In this document: in pieces, positions 43,237 to 51,107 of the stretch | How the letters are laid out: every line of letters starts with the position of its first letter | Position numbering within the stretch: position 1 is the stretch's first letter | Assembly (NCBI GenBank): GCA_963737285.1 | Contig: CAVTRT010000003.1 | Location: 4,092,001-4,156,000, forward strand | Source of the DNA: Trebonia sp963737285 | GTDB lineage: Bacteria; Actinomycetota; Actinomycetes; Streptosporangiales; Streptosporangiaceae | Reading direction: 5' to 3' | Length of the DNA stretch: 64,000 bases | Notes under the pieces: generated by a model | The model's database searches: none | Told to the model about the DNA's origin: nothing | Seen by the model: only the letters and a program-made list of their open reading frames with translations | Position numbers and translations under genes: made by a program

Positions 43237-44166
43237 CTGACTACTGAGCTGGCGGACGTCCGGTCACCGGTCCGGCGGTTCCTCGATGCGCGGTTCAGCA
43301 GCGGGCTTCGTGACGTCCAGCGGCGCTATCGTTTGGATACTCCGGGCCTTGTCGTCCCCGCTGCTGACCGGCAGGAGGTCAACCCAGGGACGCTTGGGGG
43401 CGCCGCCGACTGGCTCTTGCGGTTCATGCTGCATCCCGCGCCGTCCCTGGAGCTGGCGATCACGGGGGCGGGCTTCTTCGGGCTGCGCTCCGCGATGATG
43501 GCCACGCTCGCCGAGATCGCCGGATCACTGGGCATGAGCAGCGTCGCGGCCACGCAGACGACCAGCAGCGGCTTCGAAGGCCCCAGACGCGGCAGTGACA
43601 CGGACCCCGAGCTCCTAGCCCGGGCGTGCTGGGCCTTGAGCCTGCTGACCGAGGTCTTCCGGGCCGGACCAGTGGCCGCGGCCTCGGGACCGCTCAGCCG
43701 GTTCCTGGAACGCCGTGCCTCGGCAGCCGAACTGCTCGCCCTGGCGCCGACGGCCGCGCTTGACCAGCTTGCCGCATTCCGCCACGTCTACGAGACGACG
43801 CTGATTCCGGTGCTCGCCATCCGACCGGGCCGCTGGTATCTCGGGCCAACGTTCACCGGCTCGCGGCTAGTGAAGGCCGATGCCGACCTGATCGCGGCCG
43901 GGCTGCTCGTCGACCTTAAGACCGCGGCGGCCAGGCCCTCGCTCGGGGTCAAGGAGGCGTTCCAGGTCATCGGGTACGCGCTGCTCGACTTCGACGACGC
44001 CTACCGGCTGACCGTTGCGGGGGTCTTCAGCGCCCGGTACGCCTACCTGGCCACCTGGGACCTGCAAGCGCTGCTGACCCGGCTCGCCGGGCATCCCATC
44101 AGCCTGGCCGACACCCGCGATGAGTTCCGGCAGCTGCTGCTCACCCACCAAGGCGAGACGGATTGA
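43237..44166 (+). CDS. PD-(D/E)XK-like nuclease-fold protein
   Basis: A protein of 277-309 residues. Near residue 200 it shows the nuclease-fold core: DADLIAAGLLVDLKTAAARP (D...DxK) followed by a conserved Gln in KEAFQVIGYALLDFDDAYRL. The usual start codons give TTG 43333, but coding-like sequence (LTTELADVRSPVRRFLDARF) extends upstream in frame to a CTG at 43237, where no ATG, GTG or TTG exists; either CTG is used or the true start is mutated. The family is a hypothetical actinomycete one; binding of DNA or RNA is inferred from the fold. It follows DUF1918 closely. Confidence 0.6.
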   Translation: MTTELADVRSPVRRFLDARFSSGLRDVQRRYRLDTPGLVVPAADRQEVNPGTLGGAADWLLRFMLHPAPSLELAITGAGFFGLRSAMMATLAEIAGSLGMSSVAATQTTSSGFEGPRRGSDTDPELLARACWALSLLTEVFRAGPVAAASGPLSRFLERRASAAELLALAPTAALDQLAAFRHVYETTLIPVLAIRPGRWYLGPTFTGSRLVKADADLIAAGLLVDLKTAAARPSLGVKEAFQVIGYALLDFDDAYRLTVAGVFSARYAYLATWDLQALLTRLAGHPISLADTRDEFRQLLLTHQGETD

Positions 44167-44282
44167 CCTAGCAGCTGCCAACGGGTCCGGCGGCCGGCCC
44201 GAAGTCCAGGCTCCTGTCGGGGAGATGGATCCGGCGCGGGGAGGGTTCCGTGGGCGCTAGCCCCCGGAACGGCCGGGTGCTG

Positions 44283-44288
44283 TATTCT
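44283..44288 (+). promoter_or_regulatory. -10 element for the synthetase leader
   Basis: TATTCT lies 6 nt before the leader-peptide ATG (44295). Transcription would start at or next to that ATG, giving a leaderless leader peptide. A -35 element is not obvious. Confidence 0.45.
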
Positions 44289-44294
44289 GACGAC

Positions 44295-44354
44295 ATGCAG
44301 CGGTTTCTACAGACGACGACGCCGGACATCTCCGGCGTCCAGCTGCTGCACTAG
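44295..44354 (+). CDS. Threonine-rich leader peptide of attenuator
   Basis: A 19-codon ORF, MQRFLQTTTPDISGVQLLH, ending in TAG. Codons 7-9 are three successive ACG (Thr) codons at 44313-44321. The peptide precedes a threonyl-tRNA synthetase gene and overlaps the first arm of a hairpin, as expected for ribosome-mediated transcription attenuation. It would serve as a sensor of charged tRNA-Thr. The ATG coincides with the predicted transcription start. Confidence 0.75.
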   Translation: MQRFLQTTTPDISGVQLLH

Positions 44355-44388
44355 CAATCGCTCGGCCCTCCCGGAGTCAGACTCCGGG
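44318..44388 (+). promoter_or_regulatory. Transcription attenuator (four pairing segments)
   Basis: Segment 1:2 is a perfect 9-bp hairpin, GACGCCGGA (44318-44326) and TCCGGCGTC (44331-44339). Segment 3:4 is CCCGGAGT (44370-44377) and ACTCCGGG (44381-44388), the terminator hairpin. Segment 2 (CTCCGG, 44330-44335) can pair instead with segment 3 (CCGGAG, 44371-44376). A ribosome stalled at the Thr codons (44313-44321) would cover segment 1, favour 2:3 and block the 3:4 terminator. There is no U-tract after 3:4, as often in actinomycetes. Confidence 0.72.
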
Positions 44389-44441
44389 ACTGTGTCGCGG
44401 CCGCCTGATTCCTAACGGGCCCCATCTCAGGGAGCACACCC

Positions 44442-45698
44442 GTGAATCAAGAAGCCAGGCTTGACCACCGCGACATCAACCAGGACCTCCCGGTCTTCGC
44501 GACGGACCCACTCGCTGGCGCTGGCCTACCGCTTTGGCTGCCTGATGGTGCGGTGATCCGTGAGGAGCTGCAGCGCCTCGCCAAGGATCTCGCACGCGCC
44601 GACGGATGCCAGAGCGTTTACTCCCCTGTACTCGGCAAGCGGGCGTTGTTTGAGCGGTCCGGCCACTGGGCGAAGTTCAGCGACGACATGTTCCCCGTGA
44701 TGCCCGTGGGGGGTGACGAGCTGGTGCTGCGGCCGGCCAACTGCCCGCACCACGCGCTCATCTATTCCTCGGTGCAGCGGTCCTACCGGGACCTGCCGAT
44801 CCGGCTCAATGAACTTGCCGCGATGTTCCGGGCTGAGCGGTCCGGTGTGCTGTCCGGCCTGAGCCGGGTCCGGCAGATCAACCTCGACGACACTCACGTG
44901 TTCTGCCGCCCTGACCAGGTCGCCGCTGAGGCAGCCCGCGCGCTGCGGTCCGCGCTGCGCGCCCAGGAGATCCTGGGGCTCCCAGTGGAGTACGTACGGC
45001 TCTCGCGGCGTGACGAAAGCCCGGCCTACCTGGGTGAGGAAGCGCAGTGGGAAGCCGCCGAGGCGGCGCTTCGGGCAGCCGCCGAGGCCGCCGGCCTCGG
45101 TGATCGCGGCCTCAGCCTCCTGGACGCGCCCGGTGAGGCGGCATTCTACGGGCCCAAGCTCGACCTTCAGGTGCGAGACGGACGCGGCCATGAGGAGACC
45201 ATCGCGACGGTGCAACTGGACTTCAACCAGCCGGAGCGCTTCGACCTGACCTATGACGCCGCCGACGGGTCCAGAGCACGGGTGGTAATGATCCACCGCG
45301 GCACCGTCGGCTCCATGGAACGGGTGGTTGCGTCGCTCCTTGAGCATTACCAGGGCCGGCTCCCGCTGTGGCTGGCTCCGGTACATGTATGCGTGCTGCC
45401 TATCAGTACCGGCCACGATGTCGCAGCCCGCCGGCTCGTGGATAGCCTGATCGCCGCAGGAATGCGGCCCCGCCTCGAAACGGCCGGGTCGCTGGGCGCC
45501 CGGATCCGCTCGGCCCGCCGGCGCCGTGACAACCTCATCGCCGTCATCGGTGACGCAGAGGCCGCCAGCGAAAGTGTTCAGGTCACCGACGTCGTCGGCG
45601 GCTTCACGGGCCCAGTCAAGGTCGCTGACTTCCTAGACCTGGTCCGGGACGCCTACGAGAGCCGGGCGCCGCGCCTCACATGGGAGTCAGCGTCATGA
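44442..45698 (+). CDS. Short threonyl-tRNA synthetase lacking TGS and editing domains
   Basis: A 418-residue class II synthetase, against about 650-690 for housekeeping ThrRS. It starts directly at the catalytic core; the TGS and N2 editing domains are absent. Visible motifs are SGHWAKFSDDMFPV, RPANCPHHALIYSS with zinc ligand Cys101, motif 2 AAMFRAERSGVLSGLSRVR (Arg130), DDTHVF with zinc ligand His152, the third zinc His in VVMIHRGTVGSMERV, and a C-terminal anticodon-binding domain from about residue 325. The usual RPMNCPGH is RPANCPHH and GVLHGLLRVR is GVLSGLSRVR, so the active-site rim differs from the standard enzyme. Start GTG 44442 follows AGGGAG. It could be a stress-induced or inhibitor-resistant second ThrRS; the housekeeping copy should lie elsewhere. 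Confidence 0.88.
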   Translation: MNQEARLDHRDINQDLPVFATDPLAGAGLPLWLPDGAVIREELQRLAKDLARADGCQSVYSPVLGKRALFERSGHWAKFSDDMFPVMPVGGDELVLRPANCPHHALIYSSVQRSYRDLPIRLNELAAMFRAERSGVLSGLSRVRQINLDDTHVFCRPDQVAAEAARALRSALRAQEILGLPVEYVRLSRRDESPAYLGEEAQWEAAEAALRAAAEAAGLGDRGLSLLDAPGEAAFYGPKLDLQVRDGRGHEETIATVQLDFNQPERFDLTYDAADGSRARVVMIHRGTVGSMERVVASLLEHYQGRLPLWLAPVHVCVLPISTGHDVAARRLVDSLIAAGMRPRLETAGSLGARIRSARRRRDNLIAVIGDAEAASESVQVTDVVGGFTGPVKVADFLDLVRDAYESRAPRLTWESAS

Positions 45699-45790
45699 CT
45701 GCCGGGGACGTGCCCGGCAACGCCCGGCGGGTGCCCTGGTTAGCGGGTGGTTCGCCGTTCCTGGATCGGCGTGCCTTTTGACACGCCGCG

Positions 45791-45830
45791 GCCCGGTGGT
45801 ACTCAGCGTGATCGCCAAGTACCACCGGGC
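45791..45830. terminator. Bidirectional terminator
   Basis: A perfect 13-bp stem (GCCCGGTGGTACT / AGTACCACCGGGC) with a 14-nt loop lies between the convergent synthetase and LysM-protein genes. Confidence 0.75.
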
Positions 45831-45906
45831 CGGGTGAACTGTTCCATCAGCCCGCAGTTCATGGGCTGCTTGTGTCATTTTTAAGCGGTACGCCCGCCGG
45901 CCGCTA

Positions 45907-47088
45907 TCAGCCGCCTAGTTCCGAGAAGACCTGCTCCGCCACGGACGGCACCACGTCGGAGTCCGTCACGGCCGGCTTCTCGAAGTTCTGCGAGAAGAAG
46001 TCGGCTGCCGCGACCGGGTCGGTCTGGCTGTTCAGCTCGTCGACCTGGGCCTGGCCGATCTCGTTGGAGTTGTAGTACAGGACGTCGGCCAGCTGCGTCA
46101 TCATGTCCACCGAGGGGTTGCCGGTGATGATGTTCGCGTTCGGCGTGGCCGAGCCCAGTGGCGTCCAGCCGATCAGGCCGCCGCCGCCGGAACCTTCCGA
46201 CTCGGGGTTGCCCCCGGACTCGCCGTCAATGCAGGAGGCGACGCCCGCGGCCGCCGCCGCCGAGTACCCGTTGTCCACCAGGTACTGGCCGATCGCCAGC
46301 AGGTAGTTGCCGTCGGCGACGTCTGACTCCACGGCCGAGCTGCCGCCCGATGAGGACAGCGTGCTGCTCCCGCCCTGGGAGGCCGCGGCGGTAGGGGCCG
46401 CTGACGGAGCCGACGGGGCCGGGGCCGGGGCCGACGGGGCCGGGGCCGGGGCCGACGGAGCGAACGGGGCCGGGGCCGGGGCCGACGGGGCCGACGCGGA
46501 CGGGGCCGACGCGGACGGGGCCGACGCGGACGGGGCCGACGCCGACGCCGACGGGTCTGACGTAGACGCGGACGAGGCAGACGGGGCCGACGCCGACGAG
46601 GACGACGCCGACGAGGACGACGCCGACGACGCCGACGACGCGGACGGGTCTGACGCGGACAAGGCCGGGGCCGGGGCCGTGGCGGCCTCCTGGCTCGGGG
46701 GAATCGTCAGCACCTGGCCCGTGTAGATCAGGTTCGGGTTACTGATCGTGGACTGGTTGGCCTGGTACAGCCCGGGCCAGTACGTGCCGTTGCCGTAGTA
46801 CCGCAGCGCGATCCCGTACAGCGTGTCGCCATCCTGCACCGTATAGGAACCCGCGGCGGGCTGCACCACGGCGTCGAGGTGAGCCGTGATCGTGTGCGGG
46901 CTGGTCTTCGCCGCCGCTGCCGGGTGCGCGGGCGGTGCGGTCATGAGCGCGGGGGCGGCCACCATGGCACCCGAGATCACGACGACCGGGGCTGCCACCC
47001 CTGCCCACCGTGTCGCCTTCTGTACTGCCGAGGGCTGCCTGCGCCGCCCTTTTTCGCTCTGCTTGCTGCTCGGGGCTCCTAGCCTCAC
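45907..47088 (-). CDS. LysM / phage-tail-lysozyme-type secreted protein
   Basis: A 393-residue exported protein. A basic N-terminus and hydrophobic segment (GVAAPVVVISGAMVAAPALM) form the signal. A LysM domain follows at about residues 80-131 (SYTVQDGDTLYGIALRYYGN and PNLIYTGQVLTIPP). Next is a linker of about 110 residues almost wholly Ala, Ser and Pro, encoded by GACGCGGACGGG-like DNA repeats (46405-46690). The C-terminal domain (YLLAIGQYLVDNGYSAAAAA, GVASCIDGESGGNPES, GLIGWTP) resembles the phage tail lysozyme fold with the catalytic Glu in GESGG. It should bind and cut peptidoglycan. Start ATG 47088. Confidence 0.82.
   Translation of the reverse strand: MRLGAPSSKQSEKGRRRQPSAVQKATRWAGVAAPVVVISGAMVAAPALMTAPPAHPAAAAKTSPHTITAHLDAVVQPAAGSYTVQDGDTLYGIALRYYGNGTYWPGLYQANQSTISNPNLIYTGQVLTIPPSQEAATAPAPALSASDPSASSASSASSSSASSSSASAPSASSASTSDPSASASAPSASAPSASAPSASAPSAPAPAPFAPSAPAPAPSAPAPAPSAPSAAPTAAASQGGSSTLSSSGGSSAVESDVADGNYLLAIGQYLVDNGYSAAAAAGVASCIDGESGGNPESEGSGGGGLIGWTPLGSATPNANIITGNPSVDMMTQLADVLYYNSNEIGQAQVDELNSQTDPVAAADFFSQNFEKPAVTDSDVVPSVAEQVFSELGG
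46405..46690. repeat. Low-complexity repeats in the LysM-protein linker
   Basis: Runs of GACGCGGACGGGGCC and GACGAGGACGACGCC units encode the Ala/Ser/Pro linker. Copy number is likely to vary between strains. Confidence 0.7.
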
Positions 47089-47450
47089 GAACCTGCCTTA
47101 ATCCGAATCCGTGCCCAGTTACTCAGCAGCGTGTGCCTGTCGCCGGGCCTGACGTTCTTGCTCATCGAGCAGCATGACAGGACGTTCGGCTCATTGAAGG
47201 ACAAATCACCCCAAATAGCCCAGTTGGGCTATGTGAGGTCTGGGCACAAAATTCAGACGACTGTTCGATGCGGCAAGGGTTTCCGTGCCACCCGCGCGCG
47301 AGGAAGCCTGCCCCGGTATGGCCCATACGGGCGGTACGTGACTAGGGGCCTACCAGGCGAGATGCGCGCTGGTCAGCGCGCTGCCTCAGCCTCGGTCCGC
47401 TAGGGCGAAGGCCGGTGGCCCGACTCCCCCGACGGCTGGCGGATCGGGTG
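47089..47450. other. Upstream region of the LysM gene
   Basis: About 360 bp without a credible gene. It contains the near-perfect palindrome ATAGCCCA-GT-TGGGCTAT at 47214-47231, a possible operator or RNA hairpin in the leader of the LysM gene. I looked for a ydaO-type (c-di-AMP) riboswitch, common before such genes in actinomycetes, and could not recognise one. Confidence 0.4.
47214..47231. promoter_or_regulatory. Palindrome upstream of LysM gene
   Basis: Eight-bp arms ATAGCCCA / TGGGCTAT with a 2-bp centre, 126 bp ahead of the LysM-protein start. Confidence 0.35.
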
Positions 47451-47663
47451 CTAGCCGATGGCCTGGCCGGTGCGGATGGCCGCGGTGAGACGGCGCCAGC
47501 CGGCCGGGGTCACGTTGAGCACCGGGCCGCGGCCGTGCTGCGTGGTGTCGCGGACGAGGATCGCGCCGCCGGCCTGCCCGGCCTCGACGCACTGCGCGCC
47601 GCCATTGCCGCTGTAGCTGGACGTGCGCCAGCCCGGGCTTACTTCTGCTGGCTCTCCCACCAC
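47451..47663 (-). CDS. DUF397 protein
   Basis: A 70-residue protein with the DUF397 pattern WRTSSYSGNGGAQCVEAGQA, ILVRDTTQHGRGPVLNVTPA and GWRRLTAAIR. The GTG 47663 start lies inside the 3' end of the XRE gene (25-bp overlap). DUF397 proteins are almost always paired with an XRE/DUF5753 regulator in actinomycetes, as here, and act with it in development-type loci; the biochemical role is not settled. Confidence 0.88.
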   Translation of the reverse strand: MVGEPAEVSPGWRTSSYSGNGGAQCVEAGQAGGAILVRDTTQHGRGPVLNVTPAGWRRLTAAIRTGQAIG

Positions 47664-48485
47664 TGCAGGGCCTCCCTGATAAGGGTCCGCGACTCCGCCA
47701 CGCTGCGGGCGTAGCCGTGGATCTGCTGGAACCGGGCGATGACCTTGCCGACCACGGCCGGCTCGTCGGTCACGTAGTCTTCCACGGTCACCATGTCCAC
47801 GATATCGAAGATACCGGGGCCGCTCGCGATTTCAAATGGCCCAGCCACTCCCTGGAAATACCCTTCATCGGGGATGACCTGAATGACCACGTTACGCCTA
47901 CGGGACAACTCCAGCAGGTCCGTTAGCTGCCCGGCCATGGTCTCGGGCGTGCCAACCTGGAAGTACAGGGCGCGCTGGTGGATCAGCGCCGTGATGTGCG
48001 CGGCATCGGGGCCATCGACCCTGGCCCGCCGCCTCATCCGCAGCTCGGTCTGCTCGGCGGCCTCATCCTCGTCCAGGCCCTCCGCCAGGAACATAGCGTA
48101 GGCGTAATCGCGGGTCTGCAAGCCCCCGGGGATCATTAGCAGGCCCCACATGCGCAGGAACGCCGCCTTCAGCTCCTGCGCGAAGTACTTGGCGAAGAAT
48201 TCCCTGATCGGTCCCTTGGCCTTGCGGGCAAGCCGCCACATGGCCATCGTGTTCTCCCGGAGCAGGCCACTGACGTGGTACTCGTCGAGCAGCCGGCTGA
48301 CCTGCCTCTCGTCGGGGACGGACGCGCCGGTCTCCCACCGGGAGCTCGTGTCGTGGCCATAATTGAGGCGGGCGGCCGGCGGCGTCCTGGGTCGCGATGC
48401 CCGCGGCCTCCCGCAAGCGGCCGAGAGCCTCCCCGAAAGCGGCGGCGGGATCTTCTGAAGGATCGCGGCTGTTTCGCCTGGGCAT
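47639..48485 (-). pseudogene. XRE/DUF5753 regulator, frameshifted
   Basis: Start ATG 48485 follows GGAGG. The N-terminal helix-turn-helix begins MPRRNSRDPSEDPAAAFGEA LGRLREAAGIATQDAA; then the frame breaks near 48367-48380. In the next frame it continues RLNYGHDTSSRWETGASVPD and the DUF5753 domain (MWRLARKAKGPIREFFAKYF through REALQWWESQQK). A one-base surplus in the GCCGGCCGCCCG run would explain it. If intact it would be an approximately 280-residue DNA-binding protein working with DUF397. The divergent HATPase gene completes the usual trio. Confidence 0.75.
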
Positions 48486-48681
48486 AACGACCTCCACAGG
48501 GTATCGATCGGTATCGCGGCATGCGTATTGCTGATAGCTTAACCCGACTTTCGCATGGCATGGTCTAAAACACGGATCACGCAGCCAGACATCGGGCATA
48601 ACGGGTACTTCCCCCAGTTCTCCCGGAGAGATTTGCGTGACCCTCTATTTCATCGCGCCCAGGTTGTGCAGGAGGACCACA

Positions 48682-49170
48682 GTGAATGCCATGATCTCGC
48701 GAACCCTGGAATCCATTCCGGTCGTGCCGCCAAATCCCGCCCATCCGGGCAGCGGCTGGCTGGCGGGCTGGGACCACCGCGACTTCCGGGAGCTCGACTC
48801 GGACAACACGGCGCCGAAGACCGTGCGCGAGTTGATCCGGGAGCGACTGCCGGCGTGGGGCCTGGGCCACCTGCAGGAGGCGGCTGAGCTGGTGGCTACC
48901 GAACTGACAACCAATTCTGTCCAGGCGACCTGGGAGTTCATCACCGAGCCGCGACTGCCGCCGCTGCGGGTGTGGCTGCTGGGCAGCGCCACTCAGGTCG
49001 CCGTTGCGGTCCGCGACGACGTCGCCAAGGCCCCGGTGGAACGCGTCGCGGGCGAGGACGACGAGAGCGGTCGCGGGCTGTTCTTCGTGCGCAAGTTCAG
49101 CAATGCGTGGACCTTCTGGTTCCCGGAGGCCCCGTTCACCGGGAAAGTCACCATGGCCGTTATCGGTTAA
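48682..49170 (+). CDS. HATPase-type anti-sigma/regulatory kinase
   Basis: A 162-residue GHKL ATPase of the RsbW-like HATPase_c_2 group. It has the N-box AELVATELTTNSVQATWEF near residue 73 and a G2-like ESGRGLFFVRKFSNAW. It would bind ATP and either phosphorylate an anti-anti-sigma factor or bind a sigma factor. Start GTG 48682 follows AGGAGG. It is divergent from the XRE/DUF397 pair, the arrangement seen in actinomycete development loci (whiJ/abaA-like). Confidence 0.75.
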   Translation: MNAMISRTLESIPVVPPNPAHPGSGWLAGWDHRDFRELDSDNTAPKTVRELIRERLPAWGLGHLQEAAELVATELTTNSVQATWEFITEPRLPPLRVWLLGSATQVAVAVRDDVAKAPVERVAGEDDESGRGLFFVRKFSNAWTFWFPEAPFTGKVTMAVIG

Positions 49171-49260
49171 CCGTAGTTGATGATTGTTATTAAGCGAAGA
49201 CCGCCGATCGGGGACCCTGCAACAGAGCTTAATAACTATCACTGGAAGGGGATAGCAGTC

Positions 49261-49527
49261 ATGCTGGCAATGCGTTGCGCGTGCGGATTCGAGCGTTTGG
49301 AAGACGAGCAGCTCATCGATCACCTCCTAGCCGTCTTCGAGCCGGACGACTCCACCGGGACCGACGGCCTAGTCCACCTGGAAATGGCGAAACGGGCCTG
49401 CTCCTGCGGCTTCCGGGCAGCTTCTTCTGACGAATTGGACAGCCACTTCCTGTCAGCATTCACCAGTGCCGACCGGCTCGGCCGCGACGGCCGCAAGCAC
49501 GAGCCGGTCGCACCAGCCGCGCAGTGA
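49261..49527 (+). CDS. Small CxC-motif protein
   Basis: An 88-residue protein (ATG 49261 after GGAAGGGG). Two similar halves each begin with a CxC and end with a His: RCACGFERLEDEQLIDHLLA and ACSCGFRAASSDELDSHFLS. This looks like a duplicated zinc knuckle. I do not recognise the family. It follows the HATPase gene by about 90 bp. Confidence 0.6.
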   Translation: MLAMRCACGFERLEDEQLIDHLLAVFEPDDSTGTDGLVHLEMAKRACSCGFRAASSDELDSHFLSAFTSADRLGRDGRKHEPVAPAAQ

Positions 49528-49649
49528 CGGGACTGCCCGCGCCTGCGGACTACCTGTACGGAGGCCCGACCAGGCGTCGCAGATTCCCCGGGACTGCCCG
49601 CGCGTGCGGACTCCCTTGTCGCAGTGCCGGACCGGTCGGCGCGTGAGGG

Positions 49650-50684
49650 TCAGGGGCGGACGAGGACCTTCAGTGCCTCGCGATCGTTCATGAGGCGGTA
49701 GCCCTCCGCGACATCTTCCAGGTCGACGACGCGGTCGAAGACGCGGCCGGGGTGGATCTGCCCGTCCAGGATGTACGGCATGAGGTCCTCCATGTAGGCA
49801 CGGACGGGGGCGAGGCCGCCGGTGAGGGTGATGTTGTGCACGAACTCGGGGATGCCGAAGGGGACGTCGGGGTGCTGCGGGACTCCGACGCGGCTGATGA
49901 CGCCGCCAGCACGGACCACACCCATGCCCTGCACCAGCGCTTCCTTGAGGCCGACGCATTCCAGCACCCGCTCGGTGCCGGCGCCCCCGGTCAGCTCCCG
50001 GACGGCGGCGACGCCGTCCTCGCCGCGCGCGGCCACTATGTCGGTGGCGCCGAACTCGCGGCCCAAGGCGATGCGCTCGTCGTGGTGGCCCATCAAGATG
50101 ATCCGCTCGGCGCCCAGCAGCTTCGCCGCGATGACCGCGCACAAGCCGACCGCGCCGTCGCCGATCACGGTCACGGCATCGCCCGCCCGGACCCCGGCGG
50201 CATGGGCGGCGTGGTAGCCGGTGCACAGCACGTCGGACAGCGTCAGCAGATCCGGCAGCAGCCCGGAGTCCTCGGTGACGGGGAGCTTGACGAGCGTGCC
50301 GTCGGCGTAGGGGACACGGGCGGCCTGGCCCTGGCCGGCACCGACGCCGCCGATGCCCCACGAGCCCCTGTCCGGGCAGGAGGTCTGCAGGCCCCGGCGG
50401 CAGTACTCACAGGTGTTGTCGGCGTAAGAGAACGGGACGACGGCCAGGTCGCCAGGCTTAACCCCGGTCACTTCGGACCCGATCTCCTCGACCACGCCGA
50501 GAAACTCGTGGCCCATGTGGCGGGGCTGGTCGGTGAGTGGCTTGGACTTGTACGGCCACAGGTCGCTGCCGCAGATGCAGCCGAGCACGATGCGGACCAG
50601 CGCGTCGGTGGGCTGCTGGATCTTCGGGTCGTCGACGTCCTCGACCCGTACGTCGCCAGCCTGGTACAGGAGTGTCGCGCGCAT
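49650..50684 (-). CDS. Zinc-dependent alcohol dehydrogenase family protein
   Basis: A 344-residue medium-chain dehydrogenase. It has the catalytic zinc site (GCICGSDLW, GHEFLGVVEEIGSEV), a structural-zinc loop with reduced cysteines (NTCEYCRRGLQTSCPDRG), and the Rossmann motif VTVIGDGAVGLCAV. MCGSD-like tops with 'GHEFLGVV' and ILMGHHDERIALGREFGATD are typical of the formaldehyde or general Zn-alcohol dehydrogenases. Start ATG 50684 after GAGAGGACAC. The substrate is not defined; no partner gene is adjacent. Confidence 0.85.
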   Translation of the reverse strand: MRATLLYQAGDVRVEDVDDPKIQQPTDALVRIVLGCICGSDLWPYKSKPLTDQPRHMGHEFLGVVEEIGSEVTGVKPGDLAVVPFSYADNTCEYCRRGLQTSCPDRGSWGIGGVGAGQGQAARVPYADGTLVKLPVTEDSGLLPDLLTLSDVLCTGYHAAHAAGVRAGDAVTVIGDGAVGLCAVIAAKLLGAERIILMGHHDERIALGREFGATDIVAARGEDGVAAVRELTGGAGTERVLECVGLKEALVQGMGVVRAGGVISRVGVPQHPDVPFGIPEFVHNITLTGGLAPVRAYMEDLMPYILDGQIHPGRVFDRVVDLEDVAEGYRLMNDREALKVLVRP

Positions 50685-50849
50685 GTTCGGGTGTGTCCTC
50701 TCGCTGCTGTTTGCTGCTGTCGTGGTGCCCACAGCGGTCACTTATGCATCAATGGTAACTTTCGCCTCAGTGATGTCTTTATCCCAGCACGACGCGACCT
50801 TCACGGACACCCCGGTGACCAGTCGGCGGACCGCCCCAAGTCCCGGCAG

Positions 50850-50970
50850 GTCCCGGCAGGTGCCGGGAGGTGCCGGCGAGGTGCCGGCGAGGTGCCGGCG
50901 AGGTGCCGGCGAGGTGCCGGCGAGGTGCCGGCGAGGTGCCGGCGAGGTGCCGGCGAGGTGCCGGCGAGGT
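50850..50970. repeat. 11-bp tandem repeat array
   Basis: The unit GAGGTGCCGGC is repeated about eight times without a break from about 50878 to 50968, preceded by degenerate copies (GGTCCCGGCA). It is in the intergenic region upstream of the alcohol dehydrogenase gene (reading minus) and does not lie in a credible ORF. Confidence 0.8.
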
Positions 50971-51107
50971 TGTCCAGCCACAGGGCGGCGCCGGGGTGAT
51001 TGGGTCCCAGGCTGTCTCGGTGATGGCCAGCGCCCCTCGCCCTTAGGCGCAGACGCATAAGGGGCGACCTGACGTAGCGCTAAGTAGCTAAATCTCACCG
51101 AGTGTCT

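Noticed and set aside
44355..44441. T-box riboswitch for the ThrRS gene
   Set aside because: No T-box bulge sequence or specifier-loop stem can be found; the leader peptide with Thr codons explains the region better.
47100..47400. ydaO-type c-di-AMP riboswitch before the LysM gene
   Set aside because: The conserved blocks of that riboswitch could not be recognised on the minus strand.
49752..50999. A 415-codon plus-strand ORF opposite the alcohol dehydrogenase
   Set aside because: It is antisense to a complete dehydrogenase and ends in the 11-bp repeat array.
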